A DNA stretch of 11,389 bases from Thiotrichales bacterium (lineage in GTDB: Bacteria > Pseudomonadota > Gammaproteobacteria > Francisellales > CACEW01): contig CANJQG010000052.1 in assembly GCA_947476405.1 (NCBI GenBank), positions 1 through 11,389 of the forward strand, written 5' to 3'. This document shows, one piece after another, positions 6,484-11,389 of this stretch (the first letter of the stretch is position 1; the number at the start of each line of letters is the position of its first letter). The position numbers and the translations under genes are program-made. The notes below the pieces were generated by a model. The model was given only the letters and a program-made list of their open reading frames with translations. It made no database searches and was not told where the DNA came from.

Positions 6484-6512
6484 ATCATACACAAAAAAAT
6501 AGTTATAATCAA
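6484..6512 (-). promoter_or_regulatory. Sigma70 promoter for the hypothetical/methyltransferase operon
   Basis: On the minus strand TTGATT (6512-6507) and TATGAT (6489-6484) are separated by exactly 17 bp. Each differs from the consensus hexamer at only one or two positions. The start point would fall near 6477, about 30 nt before the ATG at 6448. The -35 box overlaps the stop codon of the upstream hydrolase gene (6509-6511), so the downstream operon can be expressed independently of the Tam-hydrolase operon. Confidence 0.65.
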
Positions 6513-7345
6513 CCTTCAGCCACCTTTTTTTCTTCGCCCACTTGTTTAACAAAATCGAGGACTTGCAATCCATCGTCTCGTGCCTGATTTAAACTTTCTG
6601 AAACAATCAATCTTGAATGGGTGATGAGATGGTGCAACTCATTTGCCGTAGATAAGGGATGGTAAGGGTCTCCTGTATTAGCCAAAATCAGCGTCGGCAC
6701 TTTTAAAGCAGCAATCTCTTCTCTCGCTGGCAGATCTGAAAGCGCTGCCCCTTTTTGGATCGCGCAGGTCACTTTAAAATCTCGCGAATAAAATTGATCT
6801 AATCCCAAATGCAGTAATTCTGGCTCATTCTTAAAGAAATCGGGAACAGGCATTGCTTTACGCAACTCAATAAAGCGCTCTAACCCTTCCTGTTCAAGCC
6901 ACTCGAGTTCTTTTAAAATTTGTCTCGCCCTTTTCACCCTGGTTTCCCAGGCAGTAGGCGGCACATTTAAGACCAGCCCCTTTACTCTGTCAGGATATTT
7001 TACTGCTGCCCAAATAGAAGTGCCTGTCCCCATGGACGAGCCCCCAGCAATAAATTGATCTATCTTTAAGTGATCAGCAATGGCTAGCATATCGTCTGCC
7101 AAGTTTTTCCAGACATATTTTTGCGGATCAAGTGTTACACCTGATTGGCCATGCCCTCGCGCATCATAGCGAATCAATTGGCAAGTACGGCCCAGCTGAT
7201 CCCAGGGGATGATTTGCACTTGGTTATCGAGATTGCGATTCATAAACAGGCCATGCGTCCAAATCAAGGGTAGCCCCTTGCCTTTAAGACTGACTGAGAT
7301 TTTTACACCATCAGCCAGTGAAATTAAATGATCTTGACCGATCAT
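6509..7345 (-). CDS. Alpha/beta hydrolase with no clear catalytic histidine
   Basis: This 278-residue protein shows PLIWTHGLF (26-34, oxyanion HG), YDARGHGQS (60-68), a nucleophile elbow GGSSMG with Ser104, and the acid-bearing loop ANTGDPYHP (Asp226). After the last core strand (RLIVSE, about 245-250), where the catalytic His should follow, the sequence is SLNQARDDGL with no histidine. His228 or His238/239 would be unusual substitutes. It may be an inactive or non-hydrolytic family member, or use a displaced His. The ATG lies 3 nt after the Tam-like stop, with AAGGGG (within 7352-7358 on the minus strand) as ribosome binding site, so both are one operon. It has no signal peptide. The family is secure; activity is in doubt. 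Confidence 0.85.
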   Translation of the reverse strand: MIGQDHLISLADGVKISVSLKGKGLPLIWTHGLFMNRNLDNQVQIIPWDQLGRTCQLIRYDARGHGQSGVTLDPQKYVWKNLADDMLAIADHLKIDQFIAGGSSMGTGTSIWAAVKYPDRVKGLVLNVPPTAWETRVKRARQILKELEWLEQEGLERFIELRKAMPVPDFFKNEPELLHLGLDQFYSRDFKVTCAIQKGAALSDLPAREEIAALKVPTLILANTGDPYHPLSTANELHHLITHSRLIVSESLNQARDDGLQVLDFVKQVGEEKKVAEG

Positions 7346-7348
7346 ACA

Positions 7349-8140
7349 TCACCCCTTCATCGCAATCATAAACAAGCGCCTAAACGGCAATAAGACTTTG
7401 CCATTTTTTTGCGTAGGATAGGCAGTCGTGACCGCCTCCACATAGGCTTTCTCAAATTCCTGCTGATCAGCCTCGTTCATTTGGGTTAAAATGGGTCGTA
7501 ACCCCGTCCCCTGCACCCAGTTAAAAATGCCCTGATGATCTCCCACTTCTTGAATGTATTCTGTTTCCCAAATTTGGATATGCGTGGCCTTTGCCTCTGT
7601 CAGTACATCGTAATACCAGGAAACGTCATAAAAAGGCCGGTCCAGACGGCCATAACGCAAGCTTTGCAATAACGGCCGCCATTTAGTATGACGCTCAAGT
7701 AAGTCAACCGTCACTTGATGAGAAGAGCAATGGAAATTATTGGGAATCTGAACGGCTAAAACTCCACAAGGATTGAGATGGCTCAATAATTTTGGAAGCA
7801 GAACATCATGCTGACCAACCCACTGAAGCGCTGCATTGGCAAAAATACAATCTATTTTCTGGGCGGGATTAAATTGAGCAAGATCCCCTGCTCTGAATTC
7901 CAATTGCGGGTAATTTTTTGCTGCTTCAGCAAGCATATCTCCGGAAGAATCCAAACCCACCACTCTGGCATGAGGCCAGCGTTCTTTCAATAAGATGGTG
8001 CTATTGCCTGGGCCACAACCCAAATCGCAGACTTCTTTTGGCTCAAGCGAATCTGGAATTGCGAAGAGTAGATCCCGTGCAGGCTTGGTGCGCAGATCCA
8101 AAAATTTTGCATAGGTTTTTGCATCCCAAATATCAGCCAT
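7349..8140 (-). CDS. tam: Trans-aconitate 2-methyltransferase-like enzyme
   Basis: I chose the ATG at 8140, preceded by GGAG (8147-8150) with 6-nt spacing. An in-frame ATG 12 codons upstream lacks a site. The 263-residue protein matches the Tam family along its length: WDAKTYAKFLDLRTKPARDLL (5-25), motif I VCDLGCGPGNST (37-48), VVGLDSSGDML (60-70), IFANAALQWV (99-108), the strand VLAVQIPNN (127-135) with following SSHQ, and a C-terminal YIQEV...WVQGTGLRP. Tam methylates trans-aconitate, which inhibits aconitase, using SAM in the cytoplasm. The family match is strong, but the exact substrate is inferred. Co-transcription with a hydrolase is unusual for tam and could mean a related acid or ester is the target. 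Confidence 0.85.
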   Translation of the reverse strand: MADIWDAKTYAKFLDLRTKPARDLLFAIPDSLEPKEVCDLGCGPGNSTILLKERWPHARVVGLDSSGDMLAEAAKNYPQLEFRAGDLAQFNPAQKIDCIFANAALQWVGQHDVLLPKLLSHLNPCGVLAVQIPNNFHCSSHQVTVDLLERHTKWRPLLQSLRYGRLDRPFYDVSWYYDVLTEAKATHIQIWETEYIQEVGDHQGIFNWVQGTGLRPILTQMNEADQQEFEKAYVEAVTTAYPTQKNGKVLLPFRRLFMIAMKG

Positions 8141-8176
8141 GTTTTTCTCCCCCTTCGCTCTTTGTGAATATCGCAA

Positions 8177-8247
8177 TCTTTTGCATAGTTTACATTAATT
8201 TTTGATCAGGATAAACTGATAGAATCAATTTTTGAAAGAAAACTCTC
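8177..8247. promoter_or_regulatory. Divergent intergenic region with 9-bp direct repeat
   Basis: This AT-rich stretch lies between the divergent tam-like and GNAT genes and must hold both promoters. The nonamer AATTTTTGA occurs twice, at 8197-8205 and 8227-8235, 30 bp apart start to start, that is nearly three helical turns. TGATCA (8203-8208) is palindromic. A TAGAAT (8220-8225) could be a -10 box for the GNAT gene, but I see no well-placed -35. The repeats could be operator sites, perhaps for the DNA-binding domain of the GNAT fusion itself. This is tentative. Confidence 0.35.
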
Positions 8248-9156
8248 ATGCAATTTAGGCGCCCGCTTCCCACTGACTTTGCGCAAATGGTCAATTTACA
8301 AAACCGAAACCTGGCGACTCAACTCAGCCCAGCAGATCGAGCAAATGGCTTTCTTTCTGCTTCTTTATCCATTGAACAATTTCAGGCAATGGATCATGAT
8401 CTATGCGTAGTGGTTTGCGCCGATTCAGATCAAGTCTGCGCTTATGCTTGTGCCAGCACGATTAAATATAATAGAAGCATTCCCTTAGTTGAGGCAATGA
8501 TTCAGCAACTTCCAAGACTTTCATATCAAGGGAAGCCTCTTGCAGATTATCACCCTTTTATTTATGGCCCCGTTTGTATTGATCAAGCTCGCCGTGGGCA
8601 AGGCGTTCTGGAACCCCTGCTTGAAACCCTGTTGAATGCCCTGCCGCCCCAATTTGATTTGCTTCTGACTTTAATCTCCAAAGATAATCTCCGCTCCATC
8701 CATGCCCATCAAAAACTGGAGATTGAAGAACTAGCTCAATTTGAGTTTCAGGGACAGTTATTTTTGATTTTGGCCCGCTCCAATTTACCTAATCATATTT
8801 CAAAAAATGATCCCTGTCGTTTGTTTATGGAAAATGGCACCCCTGACGCTCACAGAATATTGGACTTATTAAAGTTTACAAAACAAGAACTGTCTGTCGC
8901 CACCAGCATTCCAATCTATTCCATTTTCTATGATGACAAAATGTCACCGGAATTAAAAAACTGCCTTTCGGAATGGGCTGTTGCGCTCAATCTCGTTACC
9001 ATATTTTTCAACAACGAAATTTATAAAACCACACTCTGGTTTAGCACACCTAATCCGCTTTTAGGGGATATTGCTCCGAGAGAGATGATTATTGTAGGCA
9101 GGTTTAAAAAATTACGTGTATTTATTCAAACTACACTGAGCGAGAATCAGGCCTAA
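8248..9156 (+). CDS. GNAT acetyltransferase fused to Xre/MbcA/ParS-type antitoxin domain
   Basis: This 302-residue protein has two parts. Residues 1-177 are a GNAT N-acetyltransferase: a RRPLPTDFAQMVNLQ start, strand VCI then RRGQG (115-119) for acetyl-CoA pyrophosphate binding, and a motif-B-like NLRSIHAHQKL (147-157). Residues about 195-295 read as an Xre-MbcA-ParS (DUF2384-type) unit. The helix-turn-helix-like part is ILDLLKFTKQELSVATSIP, followed by the toxin-binding segment with the hallmark LWFSTPNPLLGDIAPREMI (263-281), the W-x-x-T-P-N-P-x-L-G-x-x-x-P-x-E core. DUF2384 domains normally occur in antitoxins of RES/MbcT toxins, as separate small proteins. Here the domain follows an acetyltransferase and no RES toxin is seen. 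The start has only a weak site (GAAAG). The GNAT call is strong and the second domain is good by motif. Confidence 0.85.
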   Translation: MQFRRPLPTDFAQMVNLQNRNLATQLSPADRANGFLSASLSIEQFQAMDHDLCVVVCADSDQVCAYACASTIKYNRSIPLVEAMIQQLPRLSYQGKPLADYHPFIYGPVCIDQARRGQGVLEPLLETLLNALPPQFDLLLTLISKDNLRSIHAHQKLEIEELAQFEFQGQLFLILARSNLPNHISKNDPCRLFMENGTPDAHRILDLLKFTKQELSVATSIPIYSIFYDDKMSPELKNCLSEWAVALNLVTIFFNNEIYKTTLWFSTPNPLLGDIAPREMIIVGRFKKLRVFIQTTLSENQA

Positions 9157-9167
9157 AGCATTTAGGC
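9151..9167 (+). other. Hairpin overlapping the GNAT gene stop codon
   Basis: GCCTAAA and TTTAGGC (9151-9157 with 9161-9167) form a perfect 7-bp stem with a 3-nt loop across the TAA stop. No T tract follows, so it is not a standard terminator. It might affect mRNA ends or termination of translation, or be chance. Confidence 0.35.
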
Positions 9168-9210
9168 AAGGCTGAAAGACTGCTACAGCTAAAGGATACC
9201 AGAAAACATT

Positions 9211-9243
9211 TTTGTCACAAATTATGATACTATTTAAGACAAA
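9211..9243 (+). promoter_or_regulatory. Promoter/operator of first AbiEi-like gene
   Basis: An extended -10 element, TGA followed by TACTAT (TG at 9225-9226, hexamer 9228-9233), lies between the arms of an inverted repeat TTTGTC (9211-9216) and GACAAA (9238-9243). A good -35 is lacking. The layout resembles that upstream of the second AbiEi-like gene (AATTATG/TATG, TAT, ATTTAA and GTC/GAC arms). Autorepression by the encoded winged-helix protein is a reasonable inference, as AbiEi proteins are known to repress their own operons by binding inverted repeats. Confidence 0.5.
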
Positions 9244-9259
9244 TAAAAGAAGTGCCATC

Positions 9260-9868
9260 ATGACTGAAAGCAAAAAAATTGTGCAACATTTGCAATCCAT
9301 GCCTTTAGGGAAGCCATTCTCAGCAAAGGCTTTATCTCATCTAGGCTCAACCGAGAACATCCGTCAAGTTTTGGCACGCCTTGTAAAAAAAGAAGAATTG
9401 CATCGCGTTGCTCGCGGCGTCTTTATCAGGCCCAAAATAGTAGCTGGGATAGGCGAGGCCCTTCCCTCAAGCTGGGAAGTGGTAGAAGTGATTGCACAAT
9501 CGACAGGTGAAACCTTTTCTATTCATGGTGCCGAGGTGGCACGCCAACTCCAGTTGACCACCCAGGTTCCTATGCAAACGATTTATTACACCAGCGGCAC
9601 CAGTAGAATTTTAAAAATAGGATCACGATGTGTGCAATTAAAACATGTTAGCCCTCGCAAATTAAAACTAGCAGGCACGCTTGCAGGAACTGTTGTGGCT
9701 GCACTCTCTTACCTGGGTCGTGGACAAGTGACTTCTGACACAATCGAGACCATTAAAAATCGCCTGCCCGAGCATGAATTTGCTACACTGATGCAAAAAA
9801 CAGAGTACATGCCAAACTGGATGGCGCATTGCTTTCATCGCTACCAAGCGAACAAAGGCCCTAGATAA
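9260..9868 (+). CDS. DUF6088/AbiEi-like antitoxin, orphan
   Basis: I chose the ATG at 9260 (202 residues). Upstream in-frame sequence reaches into the promoter. Residues 1-60 form a winged helix: FSAKALSHLGSTENIRQVLARLVKKEELHRVARGVF, the usual AbiEi N-terminal reader head. Residues 85-130 carry the DUF6088 middle region: FSIHGAEVARQLQLTTQVP, then YYTSGTSRILKIGSR, and VQLKHVSPRKL. These features place it with the AbiEi-like antitoxins of type IV toxin-antitoxin and abortive-infection modules, whose usual partner is an AbiEii nucleotidyltransferase. No AbiEii-like ORF follows. Instead two shorter AbiEi-like genes come next. The ribosome binding site is weak (AGAAG at 9248-9252). It is probably a stand-alone repressor, or an antitoxin acting on a toxin elsewhere. 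Confidence 0.8.
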   Translation: MTESKKIVQHLQSMPLGKPFSAKALSHLGSTENIRQVLARLVKKEELHRVARGVFIRPKIVAGIGEALPSSWEVVEVIAQSTGETFSIHGAEVARQLQLTTQVPMQTIYYTSGTSRILKIGSRCVQLKHVSPRKLKLAGTLAGTVVAALSYLGRGQVTSDTIETIKNRLPEHEFATLMQKTEYMPNWMAHCFHRYQANKGPR

Positions 9869-9886
9869 AAATTCAGCGTCCAGTCC

Positions 9887-9927
9887 AATTGTCTATTTTT
9901 GACAATTTATGCTATCATTTAATTGTC
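9887..9927 (+). promoter_or_regulatory. Triple-half-site operator and promoter of the paired AbiEi-like genes
   Basis: AATTGTC (9887-9893), GACAATT (9901-9907) and AATTGTC (9921-9927) are exact half-sites in alternating orientation with 7-bp and 13-bp gaps. An extended -10, TGC followed by TATCAT (TG at 9910-9911, hexamer 9913-9918), sits in the second gap, with TTGTCT (9889-9894) 18 bp upstream as -35. A repressor on the half-sites would cover both promoter boxes. The winged-helix protein made from this promoter is the obvious candidate for binding them. Confidence 0.6.
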
Positions 9928-9951
9928 TAATATTGGCAAAGAAATTTTGAT

Positions 9952-10362
9952 ATGAAAGTCAGAGCACAAGATACAACTCGCTATAAAGCACTACAACGCA
10001 TCGAGCAACTACCCTCGACAACTGTTTTACGCCAGGATATTGCAGACTTGGGGAGCGACCGTCAGGTCAGTCGAGCACTACAAGATTTAGTCAAAGAAGG
10101 CATGATTGTCAAATTAGGATATGGCATTTATGCCAAAACCAAAAAATCACCAATTACTGATGAGCAGTATTTACCAGGCGGGTTTTTAGCAGTCGCTCGT
10201 GAAGCCCTTACCCGTTTGGGCATTGCCTGGAATCGCTCAACTGCGGAAGAAGATTATCGCCTAGGTAACAGCCAACAGGTTCCAGCCAATCCAGCAACCA
10301 AACTGAATGCACGCTTTCGTCGCCAGTTATCTTATCGCGGAATGGAGTTACGTTTTGAATAG
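9952..10362 (+). CDS. Short AbiEi/DUF6088-like protein, copy 1
   Basis: This 136-residue protein starts with ATG, with a weak site (GGCAAAG) upstream. Residues about 9-66 are a winged helix: KALQRIEQLPSTTVLRQDIADLGSDRQVSRALQDLVKEG, then VKLGYGIYAK. The tail has AREALTRLGIAW (82-93) and QVPANPATKLNARFRR (109-124). It lacks the larger C-terminal half of the AbiEi-like gene upstream. It closely resembles the next gene over most of its length, so the two are a tandem duplication. Some members of this group are labelled S-adenosylhomocysteine hydrolase in databases, which does not fit the winged-helix sequence. The next gene starts inside its end, so the two are co-translated. A role as DNA-binding antitoxin or regulator is likely, with no demonstrated partner. 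Confidence 0.78.
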   Translation: MKVRAQDTTRYKALQRIEQLPSTTVLRQDIADLGSDRQVSRALQDLVKEGMIVKLGYGIYAKTKKSPITDEQYLPGGFLAVAREALTRLGIAWNRSTAEEDYRLGNSQQVPANPATKLNARFRRQLSYRGMELRFE

Positions 10363-10777
10363 GCATATTTCAGACAGCATCCTCTATCAAGTCGAAAGGC
10401 GCATCAAAGCTATGACTGACAAAGTGATTCTGCGTTCAGACATTAATGATTTAGCTGACTATCGTCAAATCAGCCGCGCATTGAATACGCTTGTCAAACA
10501 AAAATCTTTGGCTAAAATCGGTAAAGGGGTCTACGCTAAAATGCGCTGCTCATTGATTTCAAGCAATCCTGTTTTAGATGGCGCGTTTACCGTTATTGCC
10601 CGCGAAGCCCTGGATAAATTAAAAGTGAAATGGCAGCTTGAAACCGCAGAGCAGGAATATAATCAAGGGAAAAGAACTCAAGTTCCCGCCCATGGCCGAG
10701 TACGCTTAAAAAGTCGCTTTAGCCGCAAGATTGCCTGGAATGGGATGGAATTGCAATATGAGCCAACTTCTGAATAA
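10355..10777 (+). CDS. Short AbiEi/DUF6088-like protein, copy 2 (TTG start)
   Basis: I chose the TTG at 10355, 7 nt after GGAG (10344-10347), overlapping the previous stop by 8 bp. An ATG at 10307 in the same frame lies deeper in the neighbour and has no site. The 140-residue product aligns with copy 1 from its winged helix to its end: ILRSDINDLADYRQISRALNTLVKQ, then KIGKGVYAK, IAREALDKLKVKW, TAEQEYNQGKRTQVP and WNGMELQYE. The C-terminal five residues extend past copy 1. The tandem copies may form a heteromer or be separately specialised. The start of another short frame overlaps its 3' end (10758). By analogy with AbiEi operons the toxin gene would follow at that point, but none is intact. 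Confidence 0.78.
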   Translation: MNRHISDSILYQVERRIKAMTDKVILRSDINDLADYRQISRALNTLVKQKSLAKIGKGVYAKMRCSLISSNPVLDGAFTVIAREALDKLKVKWQLETAEQEYNQGKRTQVPAHGRVRLKSRFSRKIAWNGMELQYEPTSE

Positions 10778-10871
10778 ACACCGCCAACAACCGGTTGAAT
10801 TCCCGCTTTCATCGCCGCTGTTTTTATATATTTATGCCTGTTCCATGGTGTCTTCACTTTCTAGCTCATGA
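10758..10871 (+). pseudogene. Possible stump of a lost toxin/partner gene
   Basis: An ATG at 10758 begins 20 bp before the stop of the second short AbiEi-like gene, with a purine-rich GGGATGGAA (10742-10750) ahead of it. The frame gives MSQLLNKHRQQPVEFPL and then runs to TGA at 10869-10871, 37 codons in all. The last ~13 codons lie antisense to the 3' end of the HAD fragment. The overlap and spacing look like translational coupling to a third operon gene. The true partner may have been deleted shortly after its start, with the minus-strand gene brought in. I recognise no family in so short a stretch, and chance is a real alternative. Confidence 0.3.
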
Positions 10872-11269
10872 AGCAATTTTGTCAATTGGGTGAGCAAAGA
10901 GGTCTCAGGCTTTGCATTATTCACTAAATACGAATACTCGTAACCATTCCATATCATACTATCGATGTTCCTCTCGCTATCATCATAAAATCTGATCTGT
11001 TCGGGTGAAACATCCACTCCGCGAGCTAAGTACCCTTCGATGTACCTTTCCATTTTAGAGGGTTTGTCAAATTCTCCAGGCACATCAGGCTCATAATGAG
11101 TGATATATTTGTCAATACCAATCTTTTTAAATTCTTTTCGCAAGCTAACATAGGTGTCTAAATTTGAAGCTATAACAATCTCACAGCCAAGGCTTTTTAA
11201 TTTTTTAAAAACAGGCTCTAAATCCTGATGTTGTATGCGAGTCTTTTGTATGCGCTCAAACAACCACAT
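10832..11269 (-). pseudogene. HAD-superfamily hydrolase fragment lacking motif I
   Basis: The 145-residue frame carries HAD motif II (CEIVIASN with Ser35), a motif III lysine region (DKPSKMERY, Lys69 or Lys72) and motif IV (IRFYDDSERNI with Asp96-Asp97). The N-terminal DxD nucleophile motif is absent, since the frame opens only about 30 residues before motif II. The ATG follows a TAG directly and has no ribosome binding site, so it is probably not a natural start. The N-terminal part seems cut off by the element to its right. The surviving part of the frame is intact, with no internal stops. HAD enzymes are cytoplasmic phosphatases or related hydrolases; without the nucleophile this copy should be inactive. 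If it is a natural short protein it would be a non-catalytic HAD-like one. Confidence 0.6.
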
Positions 11270-11297
11270 CTAACGGCCTAAACTAAAATATGAGAAA

Positions 11298-11324
11298 CTC
11301 CTGACTGAGCAAACCAAGCAGGAG
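11298..11324 (+). promoter_or_regulatory. Hairpin that can mask the ribosome binding site
   Basis: CTCCTG (11298-11303) is the exact complement of CAGGAG (11319-11324), the ribosome binding site of the partial gene at 11330. The 6-bp stem would hide the site in transcripts that start further upstream. This is a known device in several transposase genes to block expression from read-through transcription. Confidence 0.4.
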
Positions 11325-11329
11325 CAAAC

Positions 11330-11389
11330 ATGTTAAAAAGAGAAGCAGATCTGAGTGAATGGCAGAAGCTGTCAGACGATTGGGAGCAA
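11330..11389 (+). CDS. Start of a probable IS accessory ORF (IS66 TnpA-like), partial
   Basis: The ATG follows CAGGAG by 5 nt and the frame runs open to the window edge, giving 20 residues (MLKREADLSEWQKLSDDWEQ). The pattern of a charged start, then S-E-W-x-x-L and a second W-E/R, resembles the opening of IS66-type TnpA and similar transposase-accessory proteins, which continue with a helix-turn-helix (SGLSQ...FC). Only the first 20 residues are visible, so the family is a guess from memory of the pattern. Its position beside the truncated HAD gene fits an insertion sequence. Confidence 0.4.
   Translation, partial: MLKREADLSEWQKLSDDWEQ

Noticed and set aside
7808..8205. Two plus-strand frames opposite the tam-like gene
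   Set aside because: They are shadows of a strongly supported Tam-family gene.
10788..10797. 10-bp palindrome CAACCGGTTG
   Set aside because: It has no loop, no T tract and no second copy; short palindromes like this arise by chance.
1..11389. CRISPR array, tRNA attachment site or replication origin
   Set aside because: No regularly spaced repeats, tRNA cloverleaf or iteron clusters were seen by eye on either strand.

Overview
The window is about 42% GC by eye and has tight gamma-proteobacterial gene packing, AGGAG-type ribosome binding sites and near-consensus sigma70 promoters. Protein styles (AbiEi/DUF6088-like repressors, a Tam-like methyltransferase, a DUF4942 protein, an excisionase-like small protein) fit an accessory region of a gammaproteobacterium, possibly a Legionella/Coxiella-type organism. 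The taxon is inference only. No rRNA, tRNA or CRISPR array was seen.

Layout. (1) About 1-2312 looks like the edge of an integrated plasmid, phage or conjugative element. It holds a DUF4942-type protein, a tiny ORF split by an in-frame stop that sits in a hairpin loop, a small unknown protein, a perfect 14-bp hairpin, a perfect TTGACA/TATAAT promoter with a ~240-nt leader, and an excisionase-like gene closed by a UUCG-loop terminator. (2) About 2335-4789 holds a secreted type-1 copper protein (minus strand), diverging from an alpha/beta hydrolase and a major facilitator transporter that form a two-gene operon. (3) About 4756-8140 is all minus strand. One operon has a hypothetical protein, a SAM methyltransferase and a small membrane protein; the other has a Tam-like methyltransferase and a second alpha/beta hydrolase. 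Together with region 2 this resembles a small-molecule modification and export neighbourhood, but no pathway is evident. (4) About 8248-10871 holds a GNAT acetyltransferase carrying a C-terminal Xre/MbcA/ParS-type antitoxin domain, followed by three AbiEi-like genes. None of the three has an intact toxin partner, but the last overlaps the start of a short ORF that may be the stump of a lost partner. Upstream of these genes are inverted-repeat operator candidates with GTC/GAC cores. (5) About 10832-11389 holds a HAD-type phosphatase fragment lacking its nucleophile motif, cut off next to the start of what looks like an insertion-sequence accessory ORF whose ribosome binding site can be folded into a hairpin.

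The most interesting parts are the GNAT-ParS fusion next to three orphan AbiEi-like repressors, and the 15-bp motif shared (13/15) between the excisionase-gene promoter and an AbiEi-like promoter 8 kb away. These hint at a common regulator or a common mobile origin.
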